Part shown: in pieces, positions 9,823-18,234 of the stretch
Layout of the letters: every line of letters begins with the position of its first letter
How positions within the stretch are numbered: position 1 is the stretch's first letter
Origin: Rhizobium halophilum
GTDB taxonomy: Bacteria > Pseudomonadota > Alphaproteobacteria > Rhizobiales > Rhizobiaceae
Reading direction: 5' to 3'
Length of the DNA stretch: 64,000 bases
Assembly (NCBI RefSeq): GCF_021648825.1
Contig: NZ_JAKJHS010000003.1
Location: forward strand, 62,001-126,000
Translations under genes and position numbers: made by a program
The notes under the pieces: model-generated
What the model saw: only the letters and a program-made list of their open reading frames with translations
Databases searched by the model: none
What the model was told of the DNA's origin: nothing

Positions 9823-10052
9823 TGCCGGATATCGCGCAGCTATATGACCTGCGAGGGCTGAAATGTCCCCTGCCGGTCCTGAAGACGCGCAAGCGCATGA
9901 ATACAATGAGCCGGGGCGAGGAACTCCTGATCGAAACCAGTGATCCGCTGGCGGGTATCGACATTGCGCATTTCTGCCACGAAGACGGTCATCAGCTGAT
10001 GGAAAGCGAGAAGACCGAGAGCGGCCATCGGTTCAGGATCCGCAAGGGCTGA
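9822..10052 (+). CDS. TusA/SirA-like sulfur carrier protein
   Basis: A 76-residue protein of the TusA (SirA/YeeD) family. It carries the defining 'LRGLKCPLPVLKTRKRM' motif, whose Cys-Pro-x-Pro cysteine accepts persulfide sulfur, followed by the family's 'LLIETSDPLAGIDIAHFC' strand-helix unit. Such proteins relay sulfur for tRNA thiolation, molybdenum-cofactor enzymes or sulfur oxidation. The ATG overlaps the stop of the L,D-transpeptidase gene by one base (TGATG), so translation is probably coupled. The precise sulfur acceptor cannot be told from sequence. Confidence 0.88.
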   Translation: MPDIAQLYDLRGLKCPLPVLKTRKRMNTMSRGEELLIETSDPLAGIDIAHFCHEDGHQLMESEKTESGHRFRIRKG

Positions 10053-10058
10053 CCGAGC

Positions 10059-11177
10059 CTACCGCCGGAAACCCGGCACCGCCAATGGATTGTCTTCCAG
10101 AGCAGCGCGATCAGGGCGATCCACGCGCGGAAGGCCGGTGAATGCCGCGAAAAGGTCACTAACGAATTCTTCCGGCAGATCCTGCGTGATCAGCACCATG
10201 CGCGTGCGTCGATCCGAGCCTTGCGGCCATGCCGGCAGGCGTTGCGGAGGATGAAAGATCGACTGCACTCCGTGAAGGACGAGCGGCCGGTCGGGATTGT
10301 CGGAAAGCGCCACCACCGCCTTCATCCGCAGCAGCTTCTCTCCATGCGCCGAGCGCAGAAGGTCGACGAACATCTCGATCGCCATTGGATCGATCGGTTG
10401 GTCGTGGACGATGGAGAAGGAGCGGATCGAGGCGCCATGACGCGTGACATCATGGTGGTGATGATGATGGCCATGATGGTGATGGTCGTGGTCCGGAGCA
10501 CGGGCCTCATCCTGCAGCCAGCGGTCCACATCTGCGATCTTGCTGGACGGATCATAGAGCCCGTTGTCGAGCAACGAGGCAGCGGCAGTCTCCGACGCGT
10601 CTGCATCCAGCCGCTGTGCCCGTGGGTTCAGTCTCGTCAGATGTACTTGTACATCCCTGAGCTGCTCCTCGCTCGCCATGGCGGCCTTCGAAATGATCAA
10701 CCGGTCGGCAACCGCCACCTGCTTGACCGCCTCCGAATGCCGTTCCAGCGTTGCGGCACCATTGACGGCGTCGACCACAGTGATCAGGCCGTCCAGCTCG
10801 AAACTCTGCGCAATAACCGGATTACCCATGACCGACTGCATCACCGGTGCCGGATCGGCAAGCCCGGTAGTTTCGATCACGATGCGGCGGATGGGTTTCA
10901 TCCGACCGGTCTGCATGGCGTCCATCATCGTCGCCAGCGTATCGACCAATTCACCGCGCACGGTACAGCACAGGCAGCCGTTGGCGAGTTCCACCAGAGT
11001 ATCGCCAGAGGATTCCACCAGCAGGTTGTCTATTCCGACCTCACCGAACTCGTTGATGATTACGGCCGTATCGCTGGCCGCCGGATCTTTCAGGATGCGA
11101 TTGAGCAAAGTGGACTTTCCGGCGCCGAGGAAGCCCGTGATGATGGAAACCGGAATGCGGCTGCGGGGAGAAGACAT
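10059..11177 (-). CDS. COG0523 (CobW-type) GTP-dependent metal chaperone with His-rich loop
   Basis: A 372-residue G3E-family GTPase. Walker A is GFLGAGKS (about residues 15-22), followed by 'INEFGEVGIDN' and the metal-binding CLCC motif (about 68-71). A stretch at about residues 229-243 contains 12 histidines among 15 residues and resembles the metal-sensing loops of zinc chaperones. The C-terminal CobW_C domain follows. The family moves Zn2+ or Co2+ to client enzymes; B12-linked CobW is one branch. The gene is 14 bp downstream of a D,D-carboxypeptidase, far from cobST and without a cob gene beside it, so a zinc role is at least as likely as a cobalt one. Confidence 0.85.
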   Translation of the reverse strand: MSSPRSRIPVSIITGFLGAGKSTLLNRILKDPAASDTAVIINEFGEVGIDNLLVESSGDTLVELANGCLCCTVRGELVDTLATMMDAMQTGRMKPIRRIVIETTGLADPAPVMQSVMGNPVIAQSFELDGLITVVDAVNGAATLERHSEAVKQVAVADRLIISKAAMASEEQLRDVQVHLTRLNPRAQRLDADASETAAASLLDNGLYDPSSKIADVDRWLQDEARAPDHDHHHHGHHHHHHDVTRHGASIRSFSIVHDQPIDPMAIEMFVDLLRSAHGEKLLRMKAVVALSDNPDRPLVLHGVQSIFHPPQRLPAWPQGSDRRTRMVLITQDLPEEFVSDLFAAFTGLPRVDRPDRAALEDNPLAVPGFRR

Positions 11178-11191
11178 CAGGCGGTGCCGTC

Positions 11192-12352
11192 TCAGAAGGT
11201 CGGTCGCGGCAACGGGATCGGCACGTTAGCAATCTGGTTCTGGCCGGTCTTGCTGGCGGCAACTTCAGAACCCGGAATGAGACCTGCAAAACTGTAGCGC
11301 GGCGGGCGCACCATCTCCTTGATGTAGGGCGATCGAACTATCATGCGGCCTGCGTCGTCGCGGCCTTCACTGCGCACTTTTGCGGCCTTCGGATTGCAGA
11401 TCTCGGCGCTGATATCGTTGACCGTCGCAGTCTCGCCATAGGGCGAAAGGGACGACAGCGGGACACCCTGACGGGAGGAGGTCAAGCCCATTTGTAAAAG
11501 GTCTGCCGATTCATCGGCACGGCCAGCTAGACTGTCGGAGCCGAGCACAACCGAGATGACCGTGCGACCGTTGCGGGTGGCCGAGGACACCTGATTGAAC
11601 CCGGAGGCACAAATGAAGCCGGTCTTCATGCCGTCTGCACCGTCGAAGCGGCCCACCAGCATATTGTAGTTGGGATAGTCTTTCTTGCCCGTGCTCACGC
11701 CCTCCAGGGCGAAGTACCCGGCGTATTCCGGAAACTCCCGCTTCAATTGCAGCGCCAACACGGCAAGGTCGCGTGCTGTCGTATACTGGCCCTTGCCGGG
11801 CAAGCCGTGCGGATTGATGAAATGCGTTGAGGTCATCCCGAGGCGGGCCGCCTGTGCATTCATCATGGCCACGAACTGATCGAGCGAACCGCCGACGGTT
11901 TCTGCGACTGCGACGGCGATGTCATTGGCCGACTTGACCAGCAGCAACTTAAGCGCGCTGTCGAGCGTCAGCTTTGAACCTGGCTTGAAATACATTTTGC
12001 TGGCTGGCTGATCAGCGGCCTTCTTGCTCACCGTCACCGTGCTGTCAGGCGACAACCGGCCGGTCTTCATAGCGGAGAAGGCGAGATAGGCCGTCATCAG
12101 CTTCGTCAGCGACGCGGGGTACCATTTGCGGAAGGCTTCCTCATGGGCAATCACGCGTCCCGTGCGCACGTCCACCACCATGTGCGGATTGGCGAATGCG
12201 CCCCCCGCAGACACGAAAACCGCGGTGGCGGCGAGCATTGCGACCAGTCTGGAGGCACGGGGCAAGGTGGAGCGAAGAGTCGGCAAATCATACCTCGTTG
12301 GGCGAAAGAACGAGAGCGGCAATAGTTTGCCTATGTGGCCAAGCAATGGCAA
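11192..12352 (-). CDS. D-alanyl-D-alanine carboxypeptidase (PBP5/6 type)
   Basis: A serine D,D-peptidase that trims the terminal D-Ala from peptidoglycan stem peptides in the periplasm. The three active-site motifs are present: SLTK (residues 81-84), SAN (141-143) and KTG (243-245). A hydrophobic signal segment lies at about residues 36-54, ending near 'GGAFA', which suggests that the true start may be internal to the 386-residue frame used here. After the catalytic domain there is a ~90-residue tail with no obvious amphipathic anchor helix. The COG0523 GTPase gene follows 14 bp downstream. It is divergent from the M20 peptidase gene. Confidence 0.88.
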   Translation of the reverse strand: MPLLGHIGKLLPLSFFRPTRYDLPTLRSTLPRASRLVAMLAATAVFVSAGGAFANPHMVVDVRTGRVIAHEEAFRKWYPASLTKLMTAYLAFSAMKTGRLSPDSTVTVSKKAADQPASKMYFKPGSKLTLDSALKLLLVKSANDIAVAVAETVGGSLDQFVAMMNAQAARLGMTSTHFINPHGLPGKGQYTTARDLAVLALQLKREFPEYAGYFALEGVSTGKKDYPNYNMLVGRFDGADGMKTGFICASGFNQVSSATRNGRTVISVVLGSDSLAGRADESADLLQMGLTSSRQGVPLSSLSPYGETATVNDISAEICNPKAAKVRSEGRDDAGRMIVRSPYIKEMVRPPRYSFAGLIPGSEVAASKTGQNQIANVPIPLPRPTF

Positions 12353-12439
12353 AGAACGTTGATTGCGTCAATCGTGAGGAGCAGTATGGCGCGGGAGGGC
12401 GATTCACGATCTCGTAGAACAACAAGCCCAGGGGACCGA

Positions 12440-13603
12440 ATGCCAATCATCAATCGAGCCTCGGAACTTCAGGCTGAAGTGACCGAATGGCGCCGCCATC
12501 TTCATCGAAACCCCGAAATTCTCTATGACGTCCATGAGACCGCAGCCTTTGTGGAAGCAAGGCTGCGCGAGTTCGGAGTCGACGAGGTCGTCACCGGCAT
12601 CGGCCGCACCGGCGTGGTCGGCATCATCCACGGTCGCGGGCCGGGCGAGCGGACGATCGGCCTTCGCGCCGACATGGACGCCCTGCCCCTGAAAGAGACG
12701 ACGGGCAAACCGTGGTCATCCACGGTGGAAGGGAAGATGCATGCCTGCGGCCACGACGGCCACACGTCCATGCTGCTTGGGGCAGCAAAGCACCTTGCCG
12801 AGACCCGCAGCTTCAACGGCACTGTCGCCGTGATCTTCCAGCCGGCCGAAGAGGGTGGCGCCGGCGCGGCCGCCATGATCCAGGACGGCCTGATGGAGCG
12901 CTTCGGCATCGACGAAGTCTACGGCATGCATAACATGCCGGGAATTCCGGTCGGCCAGTTCGCCATTCGCCGCGGCGGGATCATGGCCGCGCCTGACAAG
13001 TTCGCCATCACGATCAAGGGCCGCGGGGGTCATGCCGCGCAACCGCATCGCACCGTCGATCCGATCCTCATCGGCTCGCAGATTGTCGGAAGCCTCCAGG
13101 CGATCGCCGCGCGCAATGCCAACCCCCTGCAGTCCGTGGTCGTGTCCGTCACCCGGTTCGAGGCCGGCACGACCCACAACATCATTCCCGACACTGCAAC
13201 GCTCGTCGGCACCGTCCGCAGCCTCAGCGAAGATGTGCGTGATCTCGCCGAAACCCGGATCCGTCAGATCATAGAGGGACTGGCACTTGCCCATGGCGCG
13301 ACCGTCGAGATCGACTACGAGCGCAACTGCCCGGTCACCGTCAACCACGACCGCGAAACCGAAAACGCCATCCGTGCAGCGACGGAGGTCGTCGGGCCGG
13401 CCAACCTCGATCCGGACGTCGATCCCTCCATGGCTGGCGAGGACTTCGCCTACATGCTGAAGAGCAGGCCCGGCGCCTTCATCTTCATCGGCAACGGCGA
13501 CAGCGCCCCTCTCCACAATCCCGGCTACGATTTCAGCGACGAGGCCATCGCCTACGGCGTGTCCTACTGGGTGCGGCTGGCAGAGCAACGGCTGAACGAT
13601 TGA
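12440..13603 (+). CDS. M20 family amidohydrolase (hippurate hydrolase/IAA-amino acid hydrolase-like)
   Basis: A 387-residue cytoplasmic metallo-amidohydrolase starting at ATG 12440 (MPIINRASELQAEV). Metal ligands are visible in 'MHACGHDGHTSMLLGA' (residues ~100-115) and 'FQPAEEGGAGA'. The lid/dimerisation domain has 'GRGGHAAQPHRTVDPI', and the C-terminus has 'SMAGEDFAYML'. These are hallmarks of the M20D group, which releases amino acids or acyl groups from N-acyl or amide conjugates. The natural substrate is not predictable. A long-armed inverted repeat after the stop (13617-13664) may terminate transcription ahead of the tRNA gene. Confidence 0.9.
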   Translation: MPIINRASELQAEVTEWRRHLHRNPEILYDVHETAAFVEARLREFGVDEVVTGIGRTGVVGIIHGRGPGERTIGLRADMDALPLKETTGKPWSSTVEGKMHACGHDGHTSMLLGAAKHLAETRSFNGTVAVIFQPAEEGGAGAAAMIQDGLMERFGIDEVYGMHNMPGIPVGQFAIRRGGIMAAPDKFAITIKGRGGHAAQPHRTVDPILIGSQIVGSLQAIAARNANPLQSVVVSVTRFEAGTTHNIIPDTATLVGTVRSLSEDVRDLAETRIRQIIEGLALAHGATVEIDYERNCPVTVNHDRETENAIRAATEVVGPANLDPDVDPSMAGEDFAYMLKSRPGAFIFIGNGDSAPLHNPGYDFSDEAIAYGVSYWVRLAEQRLND

Positions 13604-13616
13604 TCGACCCCAAGAC

Positions 13617-13670
13617 CCGCCTGCCCCCCTCCAGTTCAGGAAAGGGCTTGGCTTCGGCAGGCGGCTTTTG
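13617..13670 (+). terminator. Possible terminator after the M20 amidohydrolase gene
   Basis: CCGCCTGCC (13617-13625) and GGCAGGCGG (13656-13664) can form a 9-bp perfect stem, followed by CTTTTGT. The loop of about 30 nt is long for an intrinsic terminator, so this is tentative. It lies between the amidohydrolase stop and the tRNA-Arg gene. Confidence 0.4.
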
Positions 13671-13686
13671 TAAGGATGCGACGGCT

Positions 13687-13763
13687 GGTCCCGTAGCTCA
13701 GCAGGATAGAGCACCAGATTCCTAATCTGGGGGTCGCGCGTTCGAATCGCGCCGGGATCACCA
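13687..13763 (+). tRNA. tRNA-Arg (anticodon CCU)
   Basis: A 77-nt cloverleaf. The acceptor arms GGTCCCG and CGGGATC pair in all seven positions (one G-U). The D arm is GCTC...GAGC. The anticodon stem CCAGA/TCTGG encloses the loop TTCCTAA, giving anticodon CCT, which reads AGG (Arg). The T arm is GCGCG-TTCGAAT-CGCGC. Discriminator A and an encoded CCA follow. It stands alone between the amidohydrolase gene and a converging receptor-like gene. No direct repeat of its 3' end or integrase was seen downstream in the window. Confidence 0.96.
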
Positions 13764-13775
13764 TTTTTCTGGAAT

Positions 13776-14942
13776 TCACCCCAGATCCAGCGCAGCGCTC
13801 AGCGCCTCGTCGCTTTCCGTCTCCTGCACCACCACGCTGTGCCAGCCGAGACCGTCATAGTCCTCGTAGCCGAGGGTCTTAGCGAAGGCGACGATGGCGC
13901 CGTTGCGGTCGTAGTAGCTGCCCTTGTCCTGGCCGGTCTTCTTCTGCAGGGCGAAGTGCGTGAACATCAGCGCCGGCCGGGTGCAGGCAATCACGCGGCT
14001 TTTGTCATCGAGAAGCATGATGGTGGTTTTCTCGGCCACCTGCGGCGGCAGGTTAGCCTCCTTTTCGACGATCGCCTGCCCCTGTGCCTGCCAGTCGAAG
14101 TAGACACCGAGCGTTCCCAAGAGCTCACCGTCGAGCTTCCCGCCTGCGCGCACGCCGGTGGCATAGACGAGCGCGTTGCGGCCGCCATGGGAGGCACTCG
14201 GCTTCACCTCGTCAACGATGTAATCGTCGCCGGACCGGCAGCGTCTGGCGGCGACAAACCAAGGATCGCCGGCAAGCGAAGTGCCGATGATCTTCTTCTG
14301 GAAGCCGGGATTGGCCGAGGCGACGACGCGCCCGTCAAGATCGGTCAACACGAGATCGAGATAAACGGTGTAGAAGCGGTTGATCACGCCCAGCCGCTCG
14401 GCCGCGAAGGCGGCGGTGTCGGCGTTCTTCTCCACCAGAGCCTGCCAGAGCGCCGAATCCGTCGCCCACCAACGAACGTCCGCCGTACGCTCGAAGAGGT
14501 TGCGGACAATCAGCTGGACGAGCGTCTGCGCGAGATCCGTCAGCCGCACACCCTCCATCTCCTCGACAAGCGAATCCGCCATGCTGCGCCCGAGGCCGAT
14601 GCGGCCGAGGACGCGGCTTTCAAACTTCTCGGCGATATCGGTCGCCGTTTGGGCGAGACGCTGAACCTCGTTGGCAACCACCGCAAAGGCTTTGCCCATG
14701 TCGCCGGCGCGGGCCGCTTCGATCAGGGCGTTGATCGCCAGAAGGCGGATCTGCTTTACGACACTGGCATTGTCGGTGCTGAAACGCTCCAGTTCGCGGC
14801 CTATGCCTTCAGTTACGAGACGCATGGTTCGGGGCGTGGCCGATTGTCGAACTGTATCCTTGACGGGAGCAAGCATGAGAAAAGGCCCCAGTGGCAACAA
14901 TGAACGTACTGAAGAGAGCTCCCGCTTATGTTGCGACAACAT
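13776..14942 (-). CDS. Soluble MCP-like protein with N-terminal signalling tip and C-terminal Cache domain
   Basis: A 388-residue protein with reversed receptor order. Residues ~64-98 contain the chemoreceptor hairpin-tip consensus ('LLAINALIEAARAGDMGKAF', 'VVANEVQRLAQ'), normally the CheA/CheW-contact region. Residues ~150-290 resemble a Cache/PAS-like ligand domain ('VYLDLVLTDLDGRVVASANP', 'AGDPWFVAARR'). No transmembrane helix or HAMP is apparent. The signalling helices are much shorter than in a normal chemoreceptor, with no obvious methylation helices. The start is uncertain: ATG 14942 lacks a clear ribosome site and ATG 14876 is an alternative. Function as a cytoplasmic sensor is inferred only. 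Confidence 0.72.
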   Translation of the reverse strand: MLSQHKRELSSVRSLLPLGPFLMLAPVKDTVRQSATPRTMRLVTEGIGRELERFSTDNASVVKQIRLLAINALIEAARAGDMGKAFAVVANEVQRLAQTATDIAEKFESRVLGRIGLGRSMADSLVEEMEGVRLTDLAQTLVQLIVRNLFERTADVRWWATDSALWQALVEKNADTAAFAAERLGVINRFYTVYLDLVLTDLDGRVVASANPGFQKKIIGTSLAGDPWFVAARRCRSGDDYIVDEVKPSASHGGRNALVYATGVRAGGKLDGELLGTLGVYFDWQAQGQAIVEKEANLPPQVAEKTTIMLLDDKSRVIACTRPALMFTHFALQKKTGQDKGSYYDRNGAIVAFAKTLGYEDYDGLGWHSVVVQETESDEALSAALDLG

Positions 14943-15104
14943 GGTTAAGACATCGTTTTACCTGCGAGTGAGCGAGAGCCTCCGTGAGAGCGGGTTTCAT
15001 CTTGCGCAACAATACACATCGCCGTAACAGGAACGGGCCGAGATCATCCGGACGGGGGTCTTATGATCCGGTCTCGACACAGTGTGATATTTTTGGGGGA
15101 ATAC

Positions 15105-15635
15105 ATGAAACGTCTGATGCTCGGCGCCATTGCACTTGGCGCGCTGACCCTTGCTGCCTGCACAACCACCGAAGAAGCGAACGTGGCAATGCAGTCGCGC
15201 TGGATCGGCCAGCCGACCGACTCGTTCTTCACCTTTTATGGCCCTCCGGCCTCCTCCTTCCCGCTAAGCGACGGTGGTGAGATCTTCACCTGGGTTGGCG
15301 GGGAGACGACGCGTCACATTCCGGCACAGTATGCGACCCCGGCACCGAGGAAGGACGATGACTTCGGCAAGGTGACGAAGACGAAGACGGAGACGCGTCA
15401 GACGTCTGATGGCCGCACGATCACCAAGACCACCAGTAGTTCCTTTGGGCTTATGCCGGCAGCGCCTGCCGCGCAGCTGATCTCGCCGGCACGCACCGAG
15501 CAGCTTTATTGCGAGTTGCAGATAACGGTCGGGCCGGACAGGATCATCAAGATGCTGCGCGCGACAAACGACACCGCTGGCGAGGGCCTGAGCTTCTCCC
15601 GTTGCGCCGAAGTTTTGGGCGTCAAGAAGTCATAG
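15105..15635 (+). CDS. Predicted lipoprotein of unknown function
   Basis: A 176-residue protein starting at ATG 15105, behind a GGGGGA ribosome site six bases upstream. The signal peptide ends in the lipobox LAAC with Cys at residue 19. The mature part has an N-terminal 'SRWIGQPTDSFFTFYGPPAS' segment of the type seen in small outer-membrane-associated lipoproteins, a Lys/Thr-rich low-complexity stretch (about residues 85-110), and a C-terminal region with two cysteines ('YCELQITV', 'FSRCAEVL') that could form a disulfide. The family is not named to my knowledge. It is convergent with the FAD monooxygenase gene, 19 bp apart. Confidence 0.75.
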   Translation: MKRLMLGAIALGALTLAACTTTEEANVAMQSRWIGQPTDSFFTFYGPPASSFPLSDGGEIFTWVGGETTRHIPAQYATPAPRKDDDFGKVTKTKTETRQTSDGRTITKTTSSSFGLMPAAPAAQLISPARTEQLYCELQITVGPDRIIKMLRATNDTAGEGLSFSRCAEVLGVKKS

Positions 15636-15654
15636 GAACGAGGCGAGCGTCCCC

Positions 15655-16872
15655 CTAACGGGGACGCACATGCTCCATGCGAAAACCGAGGCCGATCAGC
15701 CGGCCCGCCAGATGGGCCAGCACGGGCCAGCGAGCGATGCCGCGAATAAAGGCGGGCGGCCCTTTTCGCTTCTGGGCATCGTCCTCGTCCTTCCGCCGGC
15801 TGCTGCGCATCATCAACTGCAGCTTCTGTGTCGCTCTCGTCGGAAGGCTGCGGCGCTTTTCGACGGCGGCAAGATCCGCATCCGCGAGCCTTCCCTCCCG
15901 CAAGGGGCGAGCGAGGATGTTGGCAGCAGCCACAGCGTCCTGGATCGCCAGATTGACGCCGACGCCGCCGATGGGGGACATGGCGTGGGCTGCATCGCCG
16001 ATGCACAGCAGCCCGGGCTTCCACCATTGCTTCAGGCGGTCGATGCGGACCGCGAGTAGGCTGACTTCGTCGAAGCTCTTGATCTCCTCCATCCGCTCTG
16101 CCGGTAAGGGAGAGATCTCCCGCACCATCTGGCGGAACGCCTCGATACCTGTGGTTTTTAATTCTTCGAATGTTCCTGTACGCACCACGTAGCCGCACTG
16201 CCAGTAGTCACCGCGGTCGATCAGCACCAGCCCCTGGCGCGGGCCGGCATGGCCCATCACCTCGTTCGGGTCGCCCGGCTGCCGGCTGAGCTTCATCCAC
16301 AGTACCTCGCTCGGCCGGCCGAAGCTTTCGATCTCGAGGCCTCCCTTTTCCCGCACGATCGAGTTGCGTCCGTCCGCGCCGACGACGAGCTGCGAGCGGA
16401 TGGTCATCTCTCCCTCCGGCGTCTCGATCCGGAGCCCTTTCACGCGTTTCTCGTCCTGAAGCAGATCCAGCACCTTGGCCTGCATGATCAGCCGGAAGCT
16501 CGGATACTGGCTGGCCTTTAGCGACAGGAAGTTCAGGAAGTCCCACTGCGGCATGAAGGCGATGAAGCGGTTGCGCACCGGGAGGCGGGAGAAGTCGGCG
16601 ATCGTGACATTGCGCCCTCCCATCTCCGCCGAAAGCTTTGGGGCCTTCGTGTGTGGCAGCGCGAGGAACTCGTCGGCCAGCCCCAGTTCATGCATCACTT
16701 CGAGCGTCGACGGATGGATCGTGTCGCCACGGAAGTCACGCAGGAAATCCGGATGCTTTTCCACCACCGTGATATCTACACCTGCGCGGGCAAGCAGGAA
16801 GCCGAGCATCAGCCCTGCCGGGCCGGCACCCGCGATGACACAACTCGTCTCAAGGTCTTGCTGGTAAGCCAT
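15655..16872 (-). CDS. FAD-dependent monooxygenase (PHBH/UbiH superfamily)
   Basis: A 405-residue class A flavin monooxygenase. The Rossmann dinucleotide motif GAGPAG is at residues 15-20 from ATG 16872, and the second FAD motif is 'LCIGDAAHAMSPIGGVGVNL'. 'RGDTIHPSTLEVMHELGL' and 'VVGADGRNSIVREKGG' (the DG motif) are typical. Such enzymes hydroxylate aromatic rings or act in ubiquinone synthesis or drug modification. No pathway gene lies beside it, so the substrate is open. An in-frame start 24 bases further upstream (16896) is possible but less family-like. Confidence 0.87.
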   Translation of the reverse strand: MAYQQDLETSCVIAGAGPAGLMLGFLLARAGVDITVVEKHPDFLRDFRGDTIHPSTLEVMHELGLADEFLALPHTKAPKLSAEMGGRNVTIADFSRLPVRNRFIAFMPQWDFLNFLSLKASQYPSFRLIMQAKVLDLLQDEKRVKGLRIETPEGEMTIRSQLVVGADGRNSIVREKGGLEIESFGRPSEVLWMKLSRQPGDPNEVMGHAGPRQGLVLIDRGDYWQCGYVVRTGTFEELKTTGIEAFRQMVREISPLPAERMEEIKSFDEVSLLAVRIDRLKQWWKPGLLCIGDAAHAMSPIGGVGVNLAIQDAVAAANILARPLREGRLADADLAAVEKRRSLPTRATQKLQLMMRSSRRKDEDDAQKRKGPPAFIRGIARWPVLAHLAGRLIGLGFRMEHVRPR

Positions 16873-17004
16873 GCCTTTACTTCCTCTGAACCGCACGTCC
16901 GATCAAGATGCATCTGGTCGCAGCCTGCAGCCGATCAAGGGCCGCCCTTGTGAGCGGAGACATTCACCTGTAGACGGATCGCGACATCACCACGGAAGAA
17001 TTCT

Positions 17005-18198
17005 ATGGCAGGCGGCTCCGGCGCGCGACGCAGCATATCCATTTTAGGCTCTACGGGATCGATCGGCGTCAATACGCTGGACGTCGTCGAACAACTGGGC
17101 GGACGCGAGGCGTTCGACCTCGTTGCGATCACCGGAAACAGCAATATCGGACTGCTGGCAGAACAGGCGAAAAAGTTCGGGGCTCGGATGGCCGTGACGG
17201 CCGACGAGCGAAACTACGCCGAACTGAAGCAAGCTCTCGCCGGAAGTGGGGTCCAGGCCGCCGCTGGGCCGGACGCCGTCGTTGAGGCTGCCGCAGCCGG
17301 CGCGGATTGGGTGATGGCGGCCATTGTCGGCACGGCCGGGCTTGCGCCAACGCTTGCCGCGGCAAGCCGGGGCTCCGAGATCGCGCTTGCCAACAAGGAA
17401 TGTCTGGTTTCAGCCGGCGACCTCTTCGTCGACGCCGTCCGGGCAGGCGGCGGACGGCTCATTCCGGTGGACAGCGAGCACAGCGCGATCTTTCAGTCGC
17501 TGGAGGACGATCAGCACCATGCGGTGGAGCGGATCGTGCTGACGGCATCGGGCGGCCCCTTCCGCACCTGGACGCGCGAGCAGATGTCGGACGTGACCGT
17601 GGAGATCGCCAAGGCGCATCCGAACTGGTCGATGGGCCTGAAGATCTCGATCGGCAGCGCCTCCATGTTCAACAAGGCGCTGGAGATGATCGAGGCGAAG
17701 CACCTCTTCGATCTCCGCCCGGACCAGATCGAGGTCATCGTCCACCCGCAGTCGATCATCCATTCCATGGTGGGCTATACGGACGGTTCCGTGCTGGCAC
17801 AGCTTGGCGCGCCGGATATGCGAACCGCCATCGGCTACGCGCTCACCTACCCCGACCGCCCGAAGCTGAACGTAGAACGGCTGGACTTTGCCAAGCTGGC
17901 ACGGCTCGACTTCGAGGCGCCGGACGAGATGCGCTTCCCGGCGCTACGGCTCGCCCGGCTGGCACTCGAGCGCGGCGGCATTCAGGGCGCGGTGATGAAT
18001 GCTGCGGAGGAAGTGGCATTCGACGCCTTCTGCCAGGGACGGATCGGCTTCCTTCAGATGGCCGACGTCGCCGAGGCCGTCATGGAAGCCATGGCCGGGG
18101 CACCGGCAGCGAACTCCATCGACGAAGTGTTTGCGGGAGATGCCGAAGCCCGGCGCCGAGCCGCAGAGACTGTTGCTCAAAAGGAAATGGCCGCGTAA
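17005..18198 (+). CDS. dxr: 1-deoxy-D-xylulose-5-phosphate reductoisomerase
   Basis: Dxr converts DXP to 2-C-methyl-D-erythritol 4-phosphate with NADPH, the committed step of the non-mevalonate isoprenoid pathway. The 397 residues show the NADPH motif GSTGSIG (residues 15-21), 'LANKECLVSAGDLF', the metal and substrate site 'VDSEHSAIFQ', 'TASGGPFR' and 'HPNWSMGLKISI'. It stands alone on the plus strand, convergent with hemA, an adjacency I recall from Sinorhizobium. The stop codon sits in the loop of a hairpin that could end transcription from both sides. Confidence 0.97.
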   Translation: MAGGSGARRSISILGSTGSIGVNTLDVVEQLGGREAFDLVAITGNSNIGLLAEQAKKFGARMAVTADERNYAELKQALAGSGVQAAAGPDAVVEAAAAGADWVMAAIVGTAGLAPTLAAASRGSEIALANKECLVSAGDLFVDAVRAGGGRLIPVDSEHSAIFQSLEDDQHHAVERIVLTASGGPFRTWTREQMSDVTVEIAKAHPNWSMGLKISIGSASMFNKALEMIEAKHLFDLRPDQIEVIVHPQSIIHSMVGYTDGSVLAQLGAPDMRTAIGYALTYPDRPKLNVERLDFAKLARLDFEAPDEMRFPALRLARLALERGGIQGAVMNAAEEVAFDAFCQGRIGFLQMADVAEAVMEAMAGAPAANSIDEVFAGDAEARRRAAETVAQKEMAA

Positions 18199-18206
18199 GC
18201 GGCCAT
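18187..18206. terminator. Candidate bidirectional terminator between dxr and hemA
   Basis: ATGGCCGC (18187-18194) and GCGGCCAT (18199-18206) form an 8-bp perfect stem with a 4-nt loop containing the dxr stop codon. On the minus strand, after hemA, it is followed by TTCCTTTTGAG. On the plus strand the tail is only CCGTCTTCTCTC. It fits better as the hemA terminator and is weak for dxr. Confidence 0.5.
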
Positions 18207-18234
18207 CCGTCTTCTCTCAGCTGTCACGGCTGGA

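Noticed and set aside
10059..11177. CobW as a cobalamin-biosynthesis gene of the cob cluster
   Set aside because: It is 8 kb from cobST, sits behind a D,D-carboxypeptidase and has a zinc-chaperone-like His loop; a cobalt role cannot be assumed.
12358..12373. FNR-like sequence TTGATTGCGTCAATC between dacC-type gene and the M20 gene
   Set aside because: The half-sites are TTGA-N5-TCAA, one base short of the TTGAT-N4-ATCAA spacing; the inner GATTG-CGT-CAATC palindrome is too short to call.
13687..14942. tRNA-Arg as an attachment site for an integrated element
   Set aside because: No integrase, no repeat of the tRNA 3' end and no cargo genes follow; the neighbouring genes look chromosomal.
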